Positions 16,488 to 24,737 of a stretch of DNA of 29,661 nt are shown in pieces. Positions within the stretch are counted from its first letter, which is position 1. Every line of letters begins with the position of its first letter. The notes below the pieces were generated by a model. That model did no database searches. It saw only the letters and a list, made by a program, of their open reading frames with translations, and was not told the DNA's origin. A program made the translations under genes and the position numbers. The DNA lies in the NCBI GenBank assembly GCA_021797225.1, contig JAKAAE010000005.1, forward strand, positions 1 through 29,661. The letters are read 5' to 3'. Source of the stretch: Thermoplasmata archaeon (lineage in GTDB: Archaea; Thermoplasmatota; Thermoplasmata; Thermoplasmatales; Thermoplasmataceae).

Positions 16488-17930
16488 CTAATCCCTATAA
16501 ATTATTAAATAATTTTTTTCAATGTCGTTTAAATCCATTGCTATAATATTTTTATCCAGTAATTTAACATCGAAATCAAAACCGGACCTGGAGAAAATGG
16601 CGTATGTTATTTTGCTATTTTGATATTTTTTTAAGAGTTCACCGGACTTATATTTTAGATTCTCTATAAATTTTTTACTTACCCTTTTATTTGTCCATTT
16701 ACATTCTGCAAACAGTACCTCATTTCTTATATTTGAATACGCAACAATATCAATCTCTTCAGTATTTTTACCCCTGTTACTGCCGATTTTCCCCCACCAT
16801 CTTGATATATTGTTAAATGATTTACCTAAAATACCATCCATAATTAGCTCTCTCATTAAATATTTAAACTGTTCACCTGCAAATTTTGAAAAATTATTAT
16901 CTATCTTTTTTAAAACATCCGAATAATTGGAGTTCTCAATATCATTTTTATTTGGCAGTATATATTTAAACCAGAATTTTAAATAGCTGTCATTAATATA
17001 ATATAACCTCTTTCTAAATTTTTCTGTTTCACCAAATGGTATTTCATAGGATATCAATTCTAATGATAATAAAACGTCAATATATTTAGAAACCATACTC
17101 TTATCCATATCTGTATATGAATTTATCTCACCTACAGTATGATAACCATCTGCGATTGACCTTAAAATAAGCATATAATTTCTTGTTTCCCTTAATTCTA
17201 TTCTCAATAAAAACTCTGCCTCTTCGTACAGTGGTGATCCTTTATAAATTATATTATTTAATATATTTTCATTAAATGTTAATTTATCATTAATTTTTAA
17301 CAGGTATTCCGGAATTCCACCCAGTATAAAATATATTTTACATAAATCCTCAAAATTATAATTTACAAAGTCCTTTATATACCTAAATTTTATGGGCTTT
17401 AATTTAATCTGCCCTGTTCTTCTTCCATATAACGGTGATCTGTATGATAAAACATTGTTTTCCATCATTGTTATTGAAGACCCTGATAAAATAAGCACAA
17501 TATTCGTATTTTTTAATAATACATCATATATCTTCTGGAATATTGATGGAATTGATTTATTTCCCTCAATAAGATGCGGGAATTCATCTATTGCTATTAT
17601 TAATTTATTTTTACTGGCTTTTTCCCTAAATGCAACATTGTTTATTAACATTGAAAATAATGAGTAAAAATCACGGTAGATGCCATTATTTATGCTTTTA
17701 TCATTTAAAAAATTTGAAATTATTCTCTGAAAATCCTGTATGTTTTGTTTATCGCCCTCATTGGTTGCAAGAAAATATATGCCCCTTTTATCAATAAATC
17801 TATTTACTAATTCTGTTTTTCCAATTCTCCGCCTTCCATATATTATAAAAAGAGAACTACCAGTCCTTGAATAATCGTCATTTAGTATTTTCAGCTCTTC
17901 TTTACGATCTACAAATTTTTGTTGAGACAT
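16488..17930 (-). CDS. Archaeal ATPase with C-terminal DUF234
   Basis: A 480-residue member of the archaeal ATPase_2/DUF234 family, whose role is unsettled. Walker A is GRRRIGKT (residues 32-39, Lys38); the Walker B strand reads LIIAIDEFPHLI (about 113-124); the sensor strand is VLILSGSSITMMEN; YGRRTGQIKLKPIKFRYIKDF is the family's typical linker. A winged-helix follows (DGYHTVGEINSYTDMDKSMV). DUF234 at the C-terminus has EEIDIVAYS and LFAECKW, an E-D-ExK pattern like PD-(D/E)XK nucleases. It is distinct from the DUF4143 ATPase at 2081 but of similar design, and both have palindromes at the start of transcription. It is transcribed alone, with a likely TATA box at 17955-17963. Confidence 0.85.
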   Translation of the reverse strand: MSQQKFVDRKEELKILNDDYSRTGSSLFIIYGRRRIGKTELVNRFIDKRGIYFLATNEGDKQNIQDFQRIISNFLNDKSINNGIYRDFYSLFSMLINNVAFREKASKNKLIIAIDEFPHLIEGNKSIPSIFQKIYDVLLKNTNIVLILSGSSITMMENNVLSYRSPLYGRRTGQIKLKPIKFRYIKDFVNYNFEDLCKIYFILGGIPEYLLKINDKLTFNENILNNIIYKGSPLYEEAEFLLRIELRETRNYMLILRSIADGYHTVGEINSYTDMDKSMVSKYIDVLLSLELISYEIPFGETEKFRKRLYYINDSYLKFWFKYILPNKNDIENSNYSDVLKKIDNNFSKFAGEQFKYLMRELIMDGILGKSFNNISRWWGKIGSNRGKNTEEIDIVAYSNIRNEVLFAECKWTNKRVSKKFIENLKYKSGELLKKYQNSKITYAIFSRSGFDFDVKLLDKNIIAMDLNDIEKNYLIIYRD

Positions 17931-17953
17931 AAGTATAATACTTTATACTCAAC
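17921..17953 (-). promoter_or_regulatory. Palindromes over the start of the DUF234 ATPase gene
   Basis: GTTGAG (17921-17926) and CTCAAC (17948-17953) form 6-bp arms around a second inverted pair, AAGTAT/ATACTT (17931-17943). The start codon (17928-17930, minus strand) is inside the outer pair, and the A/T-rich TATA candidate at 17955-17963 lies just beyond. A repressor site over the transcription start is inferred. Confidence 0.4.
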
Positions 17954-18175
17954 TAAAATATATTTTTTTCTAATTTGTCCCTAAATTATATTTATATAAG
18001 GTTTAAGAATAATAATATAGCAGGGAGTGGTAATAAAGATAACTGGCTTAACTTAATATTACAATAATACATCCTGTTATTGCAGTAATAAATGCCAATC
18101 GTTTATTAATCAGATAATTAGATTAAATTACAGCAAACAATTTTTGAATGCCACACAAATAAAGTTCAAGAAAAA

Positions 18176-18185
18176 TTATATATAA
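18176..18185 (+). promoter_or_regulatory. TATA box for the amidohydrolase gene
   Basis: TTATATATAA is centred about 24 nt before the ATG at 18204. With no Shine-Dalgarno present, leaderless transcription is likely. Confidence 0.55.
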
Positions 18186-18203
18186 TCAGCAATTAACCCT
18201 TTT

Positions 18204-19355
18204 ATGGATGCAGATTATATTATATCAATGAGAAGGTATCTCCACAAAAACCCTGAGTTGAGTTTTCACGAATATAAAACGGCCGACAGGATAGAGGAGG
18301 AATTGAAGGGCATGGGTTTGAAACCAGAAAGGATAACAGAAACTGGAATTATATGTGATATTAATGGCAGCAGTAAAGGAAATACAGTTGCACTGCGTGC
18401 CGATATTGATGCACTGCCAGTAAATGAGAATTCTGGTGATGAATTTGCATCAAAAAATAACGGTGTTATGCATGCGTGCGGCCATGATGCACATACTGCA
18501 ATGTTACTGGGCATTGCAAAGTATTTATCAGGCCATAAAAGTTTTAAGGGAAAGATACGCCTGATTTTTCAACCAGCAGAGGAAACACCACCAGGAGGTG
18601 CTATTGAGATGATAAAAAACGGTGCACTGAATGATGTTAATTATATTATTGGCCAGCATCTTCTTTCGACCTTAAAGGCAGGTACTGTAGGTATCAGCTA
18701 TGAATATGGAGCAGCCATGGCTGACCAGTTCAGCATTAAAATATCAGGTCCCGGAGGCCATGCATCAAGGCCGGATGAGAGTTCTGATATAATCTACGTT
18801 GCATCACTTTTTATTGTTTCAGCCCAGTCAATCATTTCAAGGATGATTGACCAGACAAAGCCATCGGTATTGACCTTTGGTACCCTTAATGGTGGTGACC
18901 GTTTCAATATTATTGCATCCACAGTAGAAATCACAGGAACAGTTAGGGCATATAACAGGGAGATCCGTGATAAAATAAAAGATAACCTAAAAAGCATGTT
19001 AGACCACCTCTGCAATATTTATGGATCAGAGTATGAGTTTGAATATGTGGAAGGATATCCGGCGCTCTTAAATGACCGGAATGTTGCTAAGGTTATAAAT
19101 AAAATTGCTATAGATGTGGCAGGTAGTGAAAATGTGGTGTATCCGGACCCATCAATGGGTGGTGAGGATTTTTCAAGATACCTGGAAAAGGTGCCAGGTG
19201 CATTTTATAGACTGGGCGTGGGCAATAAGGAAAAAGGTATCGATGCTCCCCAGCACAGTTCAAGATATAGAATAGATGAATCTGCATTAACAACAGGTGC
19301 CAGTGTTATGTTATTATCTGCAATGTATCTGCTTGAACACGGTACGGAAATATAA
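18204..19355 (+). CDS. M20-family amidohydrolase (N-acyl-amino acid type)
   Basis: A 383-residue zinc-dependent M20D peptidase/amidohydrolase of the hippurate hydrolase, IAA-amino acid hydrolase and carboxypeptidase Ss1 group. It cleaves the amide bond of N-acyl amino acids or short peptides. Metal-binding motifs are visible in order: MHACGHDAHTAM (about 91-102), the acidic pair in QPAEETPPGG (about 132-141), GQHL (about 154), a dimerisation domain starting GPGGHASRPDE, and MGGEDFSRY with PQHSSRYRIDE near the end. Length is typical. It is a lone gene; a T-rich tract (TATTTTTTT, about 19362) follows the stop and may end the transcript. The natural substrate cannot be told from sequence. Confidence 0.88.
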   Translation: MDADYIISMRRYLHKNPELSFHEYKTADRIEEELKGMGLKPERITETGIICDINGSSKGNTVALRADIDALPVNENSGDEFASKNNGVMHACGHDAHTAMLLGIAKYLSGHKSFKGKIRLIFQPAEETPPGGAIEMIKNGALNDVNYIIGQHLLSTLKAGTVGISYEYGAAMADQFSIKISGPGGHASRPDESSDIIYVASLFIVSAQSIISRMIDQTKPSVLTFGTLNGGDRFNIIASTVEITGTVRAYNREIRDKIKDNLKSMLDHLCNIYGSEYEFEYVEGYPALLNDRNVAKVINKIAIDVAGSENVVYPDPSMGGEDFSRYLEKVPGAFYRLGVGNKEKGIDAPQHSSRYRIDESALTTGASVMLLSAMYLLEHGTEI

Positions 19356-19546
19356 TTATCCTATTTTTTTGCAATACAGAAGAAATCTCCAATTTACTTA
19401 ACAGGACGGACCCCTGATTTATTTATAATTTTTTTCATGGTGCATTATTAAAAACAACATACATCATTTTGGCACTCCTTTATTTATATATTTAAATTTT
19501 CTATGCGTGTTTAATATATAATTAATAGTAAAATTGTGCAAAATAC

Positions 19547-19556
19547 TTAAATATAA
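19547..19556 (+). promoter_or_regulatory. TATA box deciding the acetyl-CoA synthetase start
   Basis: TAAATATAAA lies about 25 nt before the ATG at 19576. This favours 19576 over the upstream in-frame ATG at 19534, which would place the TATA box inside the coding region. Confidence 0.5.
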
Positions 19557-19575
19557 ATGTATATTATATATTATT

Positions 19576-21483
19576 ATGGCCGAAAATCTACCATTTGATG
19601 AGGATATTAATGTTGGATTATCCAGGTATTCTGATGATTATAAAATGTCATTAAATGACCCGGATAATTTCTGGGAAGAAAAATCTAAAATAATAGACTG
19701 GCTTAAACCGTTTGATAAGGTTCTTGATGATTCTAAAAAACCTTTTTATAAATGGTTTATAAATGGAAAAACAAATTTATCATACAATTGCCTGGACAGG
19801 CATATAAAAGACGGGAAAAGAAATAAGATGGCTATTATATGGATTTCCGAAAAAGGAAAAGAGAAGTCAATAACATACTTTGGCCTATACAGAAGGGTCA
19901 ATGCATTTGCCAGGGGATTGTTAAATATGGGAATCAAAAAAGGTGACAGGGTAACTATATATCTGCCCATGATCCTGGAAGCACCTATAGCAATGTTAGC
20001 ATGTGCCAGGATCGGTGCAGTATTTAATGTTGTGTTTTCCGGTTTCGGTGCAGAAGCACTGGCCCAGAGAATAAATGATTCTAATTCAAAAACTGTAATA
20101 ACCGCTGATGGAGGTTACAGGAGGGGGAAGGTAATTGAATTAAAGAATATAGTGGATAAGGCCATAGATTTAAGCAATGGTATTGACAATGTAATAGTGG
20201 TAAAAAATGTAAACAATAAAATCAATATGGATCAGGAACGTGATTATTATTACAGTGATATTATTGATAACGGCTATACCATGCCGGAAGAAATGGATTC
20301 AAATGACCCGTTATTTATGCTGTATACATCTGGAACAACCGGAAATCCAAAAGGTATACTGCACAGCACAGGGGGATACATGGTCTGGGTAGCCAATACA
20401 TTACGCTGGACATTTAACCCGGATAACATGGACATATACTGGTGCAATGCAGATATTGGCTGGATTACAGGCCACAGTTATGCTATATTCGGTCCGTTGA
20501 TGCTTGGATTAACATCGATTATGTATGAAGGTCCCGTTGATTATCCCTATGCAGATATAGTCTGGGGAATTATTGAAAAATTCGGTGTTAGTATACTATA
20601 TACATCACCTACAGCAATAAGATTACTGATGAAATATGGCGAGAAATATCCAGAGGGCCATGATTTATCATCATTACGTTTACTTGGGACAGCGGGTGAA
20701 CCTATTAATCCACCGGCATGGCACTGGTATTATGAGGTTATAGGTAAGAGCAGATGCCCTGTAATAGATACATACTGGCAGACAGAAACATCCGGGCCAA
20801 TGATATCACCATTATCGTATTATGGAATATATAAACTGAAACCGGGTTCTGCCACATTTCCATTGCCTGGAATCGATATGGAAATATTAGATGGAAGCGG
20901 CAATGCGGTAAAAAACAATGAAAAGGGATACATTGTTGTTAAAAAACCATGGCCGGGATTAATGTTAACTGTAAATAATGATGATAAAAGGTATGTAGAA
21001 ACATACTTCTCCAAATTTAAAAATAAATATTTAATGGGGGATTATGCAATAAAAGATGATGATGGATATTACTGGCTTTTGGGCAGATCTGATGAAGTTT
21101 TAAATGTATCCGGCCATAGAATAGGAACAGTTGAAATAGAGGATGGACTGGTATCAATGAATGAAATTAATGAGTCTGCCGTGTTCGGAAAACCTGACAA
21201 AATCAGGGGCGATGCCATAATAGCATTTGTGACGCTAAAAAATGGATACAGCAAATCGCCGGAACTTATAAATAGTATTAAAATGAAGATGCGGAATGAG
21301 CTTGGATCCCTCATGGTTCCAGAAGAATTCTATATAGTTAATTCACTGCCAAAGACCAGGTCAGGAAAAATCATGAGGAGGGTCATAAGGGATATATATT
21401 TAAACAATGAATTGAAAGATATATCAACACTGGAAAATCCGGATTCATTAAACGAGATCAAAAATTCGAAAATAGTAGAATAA
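19576..21483 (+). CDS. acs: AMP-forming acetyl-CoA synthetase
   Basis: A 635-residue acyl-CoA synthetase of the acetate/propionate class: acetate + ATP + CoA gives acetyl-CoA + AMP + PPi. The start at MAENLPFDED is preferred because a TATA box sits 25 nt before it. Motifs in order: LYTSGTTGNPKGILHSTGGY (P-loop-like A3), DIGWITGHSYAIFGPL, GTAGEPINP, DTYWQTETSG (A5; the Trp restricts the acid pocket to short chains), GDYAIKDDDGYYWLLGRSDE (A7-A8), VSGHRIGTVEIED, and PKTRSGKIMRR (A10, whose lysine is acetylated in regulated homologues). Length is normal. It is monocistronic. It could feed acetyl-CoA to the cycle or serve propionate or another short acid in acid-stressed cells. Confidence 0.92.
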   Translation: MAENLPFDEDINVGLSRYSDDYKMSLNDPDNFWEEKSKIIDWLKPFDKVLDDSKKPFYKWFINGKTNLSYNCLDRHIKDGKRNKMAIIWISEKGKEKSITYFGLYRRVNAFARGLLNMGIKKGDRVTIYLPMILEAPIAMLACARIGAVFNVVFSGFGAEALAQRINDSNSKTVITADGGYRRGKVIELKNIVDKAIDLSNGIDNVIVVKNVNNKINMDQERDYYYSDIIDNGYTMPEEMDSNDPLFMLYTSGTTGNPKGILHSTGGYMVWVANTLRWTFNPDNMDIYWCNADIGWITGHSYAIFGPLMLGLTSIMYEGPVDYPYADIVWGIIEKFGVSILYTSPTAIRLLMKYGEKYPEGHDLSSLRLLGTAGEPINPPAWHWYYEVIGKSRCPVIDTYWQTETSGPMISPLSYYGIYKLKPGSATFPLPGIDMEILDGSGNAVKNNEKGYIVVKKPWPGLMLTVNNDDKRYVETYFSKFKNKYLMGDYAIKDDDGYYWLLGRSDEVLNVSGHRIGTVEIEDGLVSMNEINESAVFGKPDKIRGDAIIAFVTLKNGYSKSPELINSIKMKMRNELGSLMVPEEFYIVNSLPKTRSGKIMRRVIRDIYLNNELKDISTLENPDSLNEIKNSKIVE

Positions 21484-21558
21484 TATGTATCAACATGGGA
21501 AAGAGTAATCTATTATTACAGTTATACAGGAAAGTATATAGCATTATCCAGTGAATGA

Positions 21559-21678
21559 TATTCCCGTAGCAACATCATCTATGGCATATTGGAAAATGGA
21601 GGTAGATTAAACGTTAAAGAACAGGAGGAACTATTCTGGATGATAGAAATTATAGTGCCTGATACTATGGAAATTTAG
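21559..21678 (+). pseudogene. Fragment of an unknown gene
   Basis: An open stretch without a start codon at its head encodes about 39 residues, including SNIIYGILENGGRLNVKEQE and ending VPDTMEI. Its upstream end is a TGA. The composition is protein-like, but no family is recognised. It probably is the tail of a decayed gene between the synthetase and the converging cupin gene. Confidence 0.25.
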
Positions 21679-21688
21679 GAGTTTATGA

Positions 21689-22045
21689 CTATTTTCTCAG
21701 GTATGCATCATCTTTATTTATCCAGTCTTTCCTTACTGGGCTGAATATATCTACGTCAACTGTATCTTCCATTGCTATTGCCTCATGTTTTACATTTGAT
21801 GGAATAATTAAGGACTCACCCTCCTTTACATATATATCCTTATCATTAATTTTAAATTTTAACATGCCTTTCATTATCCATGTTATCTGTTCGCTTTCAT
21901 GGTTATGTTCCGGTACAACAGTTCCCTTTTTCATCTCTAATCTTGCCAGCAGTATATTTTCCCCATATATCATCTGTCGTGTAAGGGTATCCGATAATTT
22001 TTCCTTTTTAACATAATCCCAGTTAAATTTCCCAACGTTTGTCAT
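21689..22045 (-). CDS. Single-domain cupin protein
   Basis: A 118-residue beta-barrel protein of the cupin_2 family. The first metal-binding motif is HNHESEQ (His47, His49, Glu/Gln 52-53) and the second half holds VKEGESLIIPSNVKHEA (His87). The usual set of two to three His and one Glu for a Mn/Fe/Zn site is therefore present. Such proteins can be dioxygenases, isomerases, or ligand-binding proteins, and the sequence does not decide between them. It is divergent from the SDR gene, with 96 bp between the starts. Confidence 0.8.
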   Translation of the reverse strand: MTNVGKFNWDYVKKEKLSDTLTRQMIYGENILLARLEMKKGTVVPEHNHESEQITWIMKGMLKFKINDKDIYVKEGESLIIPSNVKHEAIAMEDTVDVDIFSPVRKDWINKDDAYLRK

Positions 22046-22110
22046 AATATGCCAATTTATATTAATATAAAAACATTATTGTTAGAAACATTTGTTAAAT
22101 TGCATTAAAT

Positions 22111-22120
22111 AAATATATTA
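22111..22120 (+). promoter_or_regulatory. TATA box deciding the SDR start
   Basis: AAATATATTA is centred about 26 nt before the ATG at 22142, which supports this start over the TTG at 22127. Confidence 0.5.
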
Positions 22121-22141
22121 ACATAATTGATATATTTGGTT

Positions 22142-22927
22142 ATGATGTCACTTAAAAATAAAAATATAATAGTATGTGCCGGTAGCAGTGGCATAGGCAG
22201 GGGAGTTGTAACAGTTTTATCAAAATATAATGCTAATATTACAACATTTTCAAGGAATATTGAAAAATTAAATTTATTGAAAAAATACATAAAAGAAGAG
22301 ACAAATAATGATATAAATACAGTAAAAGCAGATTTATCAAAAAAAGAGGATATTATAAACGTTGTAAAATCACACCATGATGAATATGGTGATATAGATG
22401 CCCTTGTTATGAATTATGGTGACCCAAAAGTTGATAATTTTTTAAAACTTGATATGGATGACTGGGATTATAATATAGATATGATGCTAAAATCAACAAT
22501 ATTATTAACAAAGTTTGCAGCAGATGACATGATAAAGAAAAACGATGGAAGAATAATATATATAACATCTATGACAACAAAGAATCCATTAAAAGACTTT
22601 GCAATATCAAATACATTAAGATCGGGAATAGTTGCTCTGGGCAAAACATTATCTATTGAGCTGGCACCACATAATATAACCGTAAATTCAATTTCACAGG
22701 GATATTTTTATACAGACAGGTTAAAGAATATAATAAGTAAAAGGTCGGAGGAATTAAATAAAAGCTATGATGAGATTATGGATAATATAAAATCTGAAAT
22801 ACCCATGAATAGGTTTGGAAAACCCGAGGAAATAGGAAATCTGGTTGCATTTCTTGCATCTGATTTATCATCGTATATAACCGGTGATAACATACAGATA
22901 GATGGCGGGGCAGTAAAATCAATATAA
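22142..22927 (+). CDS. Divergent short-chain dehydrogenase/reductase
   Basis: A 261-residue Rossmann protein of the SDR superfamily. The nucleotide motif is AGSSGIGRG (about 13-21), and an Arg in TTFSRNIEKL (after the second strand) suggests NADP(H). The catalytic region departs from the classical pattern: ITSMTTKNPLKDFAISNTLR stands where SxnYxxxK is expected, so the Ser is kept but the Tyr and Lys are replaced by a Ser-Asn-x-x-Arg type sequence. The NNAG motif is also changed, to MNYGDP. The end, SSYITGDNIQIDGGAVKS, is typical of FabG-like SDRs. This matches a known divergent subgroup whose reactions are poorly defined. Convergent with the cyclase gene, 36 bp between stops. Confidence 0.85.
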   Translation: MMSLKNKNIIVCAGSSGIGRGVVTVLSKYNANITTFSRNIEKLNLLKKYIKEETNNDINTVKADLSKKEDIINVVKSHHDEYGDIDALVMNYGDPKVDNFLKLDMDDWDYNIDMMLKSTILLTKFAADDMIKKNDGRIIYITSMTTKNPLKDFAISNTLRSGIVALGKTLSIELAPHNITVNSISQGYFYTDRLKNIISKRSEELNKSYDEIMDNIKSEIPMNRFGKPEEIGNLVAFLASDLSSYITGDNIQIDGGAVKSI

Positions 22928-22963
22928 TGTTATATTTCTACACCATTTAAATTATATTAAATA

Positions 22964-23611
22964 TTATTCAACTGCCACCACACGTGCCATGGATCCACTT
23001 CCACCGTAGATTTTCAGTGGTAATGCGATAACTGTATATTCCTTACTGGTTTCAAGTTTATCCAGGTTTGTTAAATCCTCTATAAAAATTATATTTTTTG
23101 CAAGCAGAGCCTTGTGTACCCTGAAATCCTCATGGTTATAGGGATCTATGCCCAGTGAGTCTATTCCGATAACCCTTGGATGGTGATCTATCAAAAAATC
23201 AACAGTATCATCTGATAATCCTGGGAAATCATACTGGAATTCCTTTGTAAATCCACGTTTCTTATCCCAGCCCGTGTTTATCAGTATAATTTTATCATCA
23301 TATTCTTTCTTCCATACCTTTTTTAAGGCATTTAATTTTATTTCTGTACCGTTAATTTCAGGTCTTATGCAGTATCCCGGACCGATAATATTTTCCAGTG
23401 GTATTTTGTCAACAGTCATTCCATTATCTATCATGTGGTAAGGTGCATCCATATGTGTTCCTGTATGTGTTACAGCTCCAAATTTTTCAACAGTGTAACC
23501 GTCCCTGGCAAGAATGCCAACGGGATCAATTCTTACCAATGGATTTGTTGGCCAGCATGGCATATTTGGTTTTAATTCAACTGATAGGTCAAAATATTTT
23601 TTCATATTCAT
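22964..23611 (-). CDS. Cyclase-family metal hydrolase (kynurenine formamidase-like)
   Basis: A 215-residue protein of the putative cyclase family. HTGTHMDAPYH (residues 49-59) is the Zn/Mn-binding signature HxGTHxDxPxH, complete here. Further family marks are KIPLENIIGPG and LINTGWDKKRG, with VIGIDSLGIDPY before the C-terminal segment. Members hydrolyse N-formylkynurenine, isatin or similar amide or lactam bonds. With no tryptophan-pathway neighbours, the substrate is open. Start: the ATG at 23611; an internal Met at residue 3 is an alternative. Confidence 0.85.
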   Translation of the reverse strand: MNMKKYFDLSVELKPNMPCWPTNPLVRIDPVGILARDGYTVEKFGAVTHTGTHMDAPYHMIDNGMTVDKIPLENIIGPGYCIRPEINGTEIKLNALKKVWKKEYDDKIILINTGWDKKRGFTKEFQYDFPGLSDDTVDFLIDHHPRVIGIDSLGIDPYNHEDFRVHKALLAKNIIFIEDLTNLDKLETSKEYTVIALPLKIYGGSGSMARVVAVE

Positions 23612-23741
23612 ATTTAACTGATAATACGATAATATTTATAATTAACCCGGCATAATATGTAAATTTACCCTTAAATTATTACTGGATTCAATATATACAT
23701 TTAATAATTCAACTATTGAAAATCCCGTTCTAATTTTAACG

Positions 23742-23760
23742 CCATGCCTGCACAGCATGG
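23742..23760. terminator. Hairpin in the spacer downstream of the regulator gene
   Basis: CCATGC (23742-23747) and GCATGG (23755-23760) form a 6-bp stem with a 7-nt loop, about 135 nt past the stop of the minus-strand regulator gene and upstream of the cyclase gene. A terminator or small operator are both possible; no T-run follows closely. Confidence 0.3.
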
Positions 23761-23895
23761 TATACCACAATAATATTAACACTTACTGCCACACGTATTT
23801 TTCATCATAATACTGAAAAATTATAGATGTATTTCGGTGTAATAATTACCGGCACCCTAATATTCTACCGGCATAAATGGTTGTCAAAACATTTT

Positions 23896-24540
23896 TTATT
23901 CGACCAGTGATGTTAAGATTTTCCTTTCGGCATTTCTCAGGTGGAATAGGACGGTGGGTTTTGAAAGGCTAAATTCCTTCGATATATTATCAAGGCTATA
24001 GTTTCTTGGCCATTCAAAATAACCATTGTATATTGCTTCCTTCAGTATTCTTTTTTCAATTTCGGTTATATTGTACATTTTCATTATTGAGTACAGTCTT
24101 TTTGTTACATCAAAAATACCTTCCCCTGAATTTATTTTTATATATTCACTTGAAATAATACTGTTTTTATTTTTTATTTTATCTAAAATATTATCATACG
24201 ATATTTTATCGTATATTAACATAAAATAATTTTCATGCCCATTGAATGAAAAGAAAGGGAATAATGGTATTGCGTTGTTTGAGAAAATTGTTGACATTAT
24301 AGAGTGCCCGCGTTTAATACCATTAAATGTATTAAAATTTTTGCCATTCATGATATTTATTTTTGTGAAATCATCCCTATATAAACTTTTAAAGTCATTA
24401 TCACCATAGAAATACCCAAAAACTGAGTTCATACCATCTGATGAGGGTCCTACATATGAAATTATTAATTTTGAATCGTTATTCTTTGTTGATCCTGAAA
24501 AACTACATTTACCATTTAATTTAACACTCATTATATACAT
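23896..24540 (-). CDS. HTH_10 (bacterio-opsin activator-like) regulator
   Basis: A 214-residue transcription regulator. The C-terminal 55 residues form the archaeal HTH_10 domain: EKRILKEAIYNGYFEWPRNY, then SLDNISKEFSLSKPTVLFHL and RNAERKILTSL, which ends the protein as usual. The first 150 residues are probably the ligand-sensing part and match no domain I know; the first residues give KLNGKCSFSGSTKNNDSKLI. Start: ATG 24540 or 24528 (MSVKLNG); a TATA-like tract is around 24562. It is divergent from the DRE-TIM/CoA-transferase operon, and two near-identical 30-bp repeats lie between the two starts, so it probably senses a substrate of that operon and controls it. Confidence 0.82.
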   Translation of the reverse strand: MYIMSVKLNGKCSFSGSTKNNDSKLIISYVGPSSDGMNSVFGYFYGDNDFKSLYRDDFTKINIMNGKNFNTFNGIKRGHSIMSTIFSNNAIPLFPFFSFNGHENYFMLIYDKISYDNILDKIKNKNSIISSEYIKINSGEGIFDVTKRLYSIMKMYNITEIEKRILKEAIYNGYFEWPRNYSLDNISKEFSLSKPTVLFHLRNAERKILTSLVE

Positions 24541-24547
24541 TGATATC

Positions 24548-24641
24548 TCAGTATTTAATAATATATTAAATTGTTGCTTTAAGTGAATTTATCCCTTCAT
24601 CTGATATGATTTCAGTATTTAATAGTATATTAAATTATTGC
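24548..24641. promoter_or_regulatory. Duplicated 30-bp operator candidate
   Basis: TCAGTATTTAATAATATATT (start of 24548-24577) recurs at 24612-24641; the 30-bp copies differ at two positions and are 64 bp apart (about six turns). Each holds an imperfect dyad of the form ATTTAATA-TATATTAAAT. They lie between the regulator start and the operon start, the first at the regulator promoter. Binding by the HTH_10 protein is inferred. Confidence 0.55.
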
Positions 24642-24707
24642 AAATATTATTAATTAATTTATAAAGTTGCATTTAAATAGTGAAATAATCTAATATGTTA
24701 TATCATA

Positions 24708-24716
24708 TTTTAATAT
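24708..24716 (+). promoter_or_regulatory. TATA box of the DRE-TIM/CoA-transferase operon
   Basis: TTTAATATA is centred 26 nt before the ATG at 24738; no Shine-Dalgarno precedes this ATG. Confidence 0.5.
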
Positions 24717-24737
24717 AGATATTAACAATCTAAAAGT

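Noticed and set aside
19534..19575. N-terminal extension of acetyl-CoA synthetase from ATG 19534
   Set aside because: The extra 14 residues are unlike the family's N-terminus and cover the TATA box placed 25 nt before the ATG at 19576.
24548..24641. Short CRISPR array
   Set aside because: Only two repeats, A/T-rich, with dyads and sited between divergent promoters; no cas gene is in the window.
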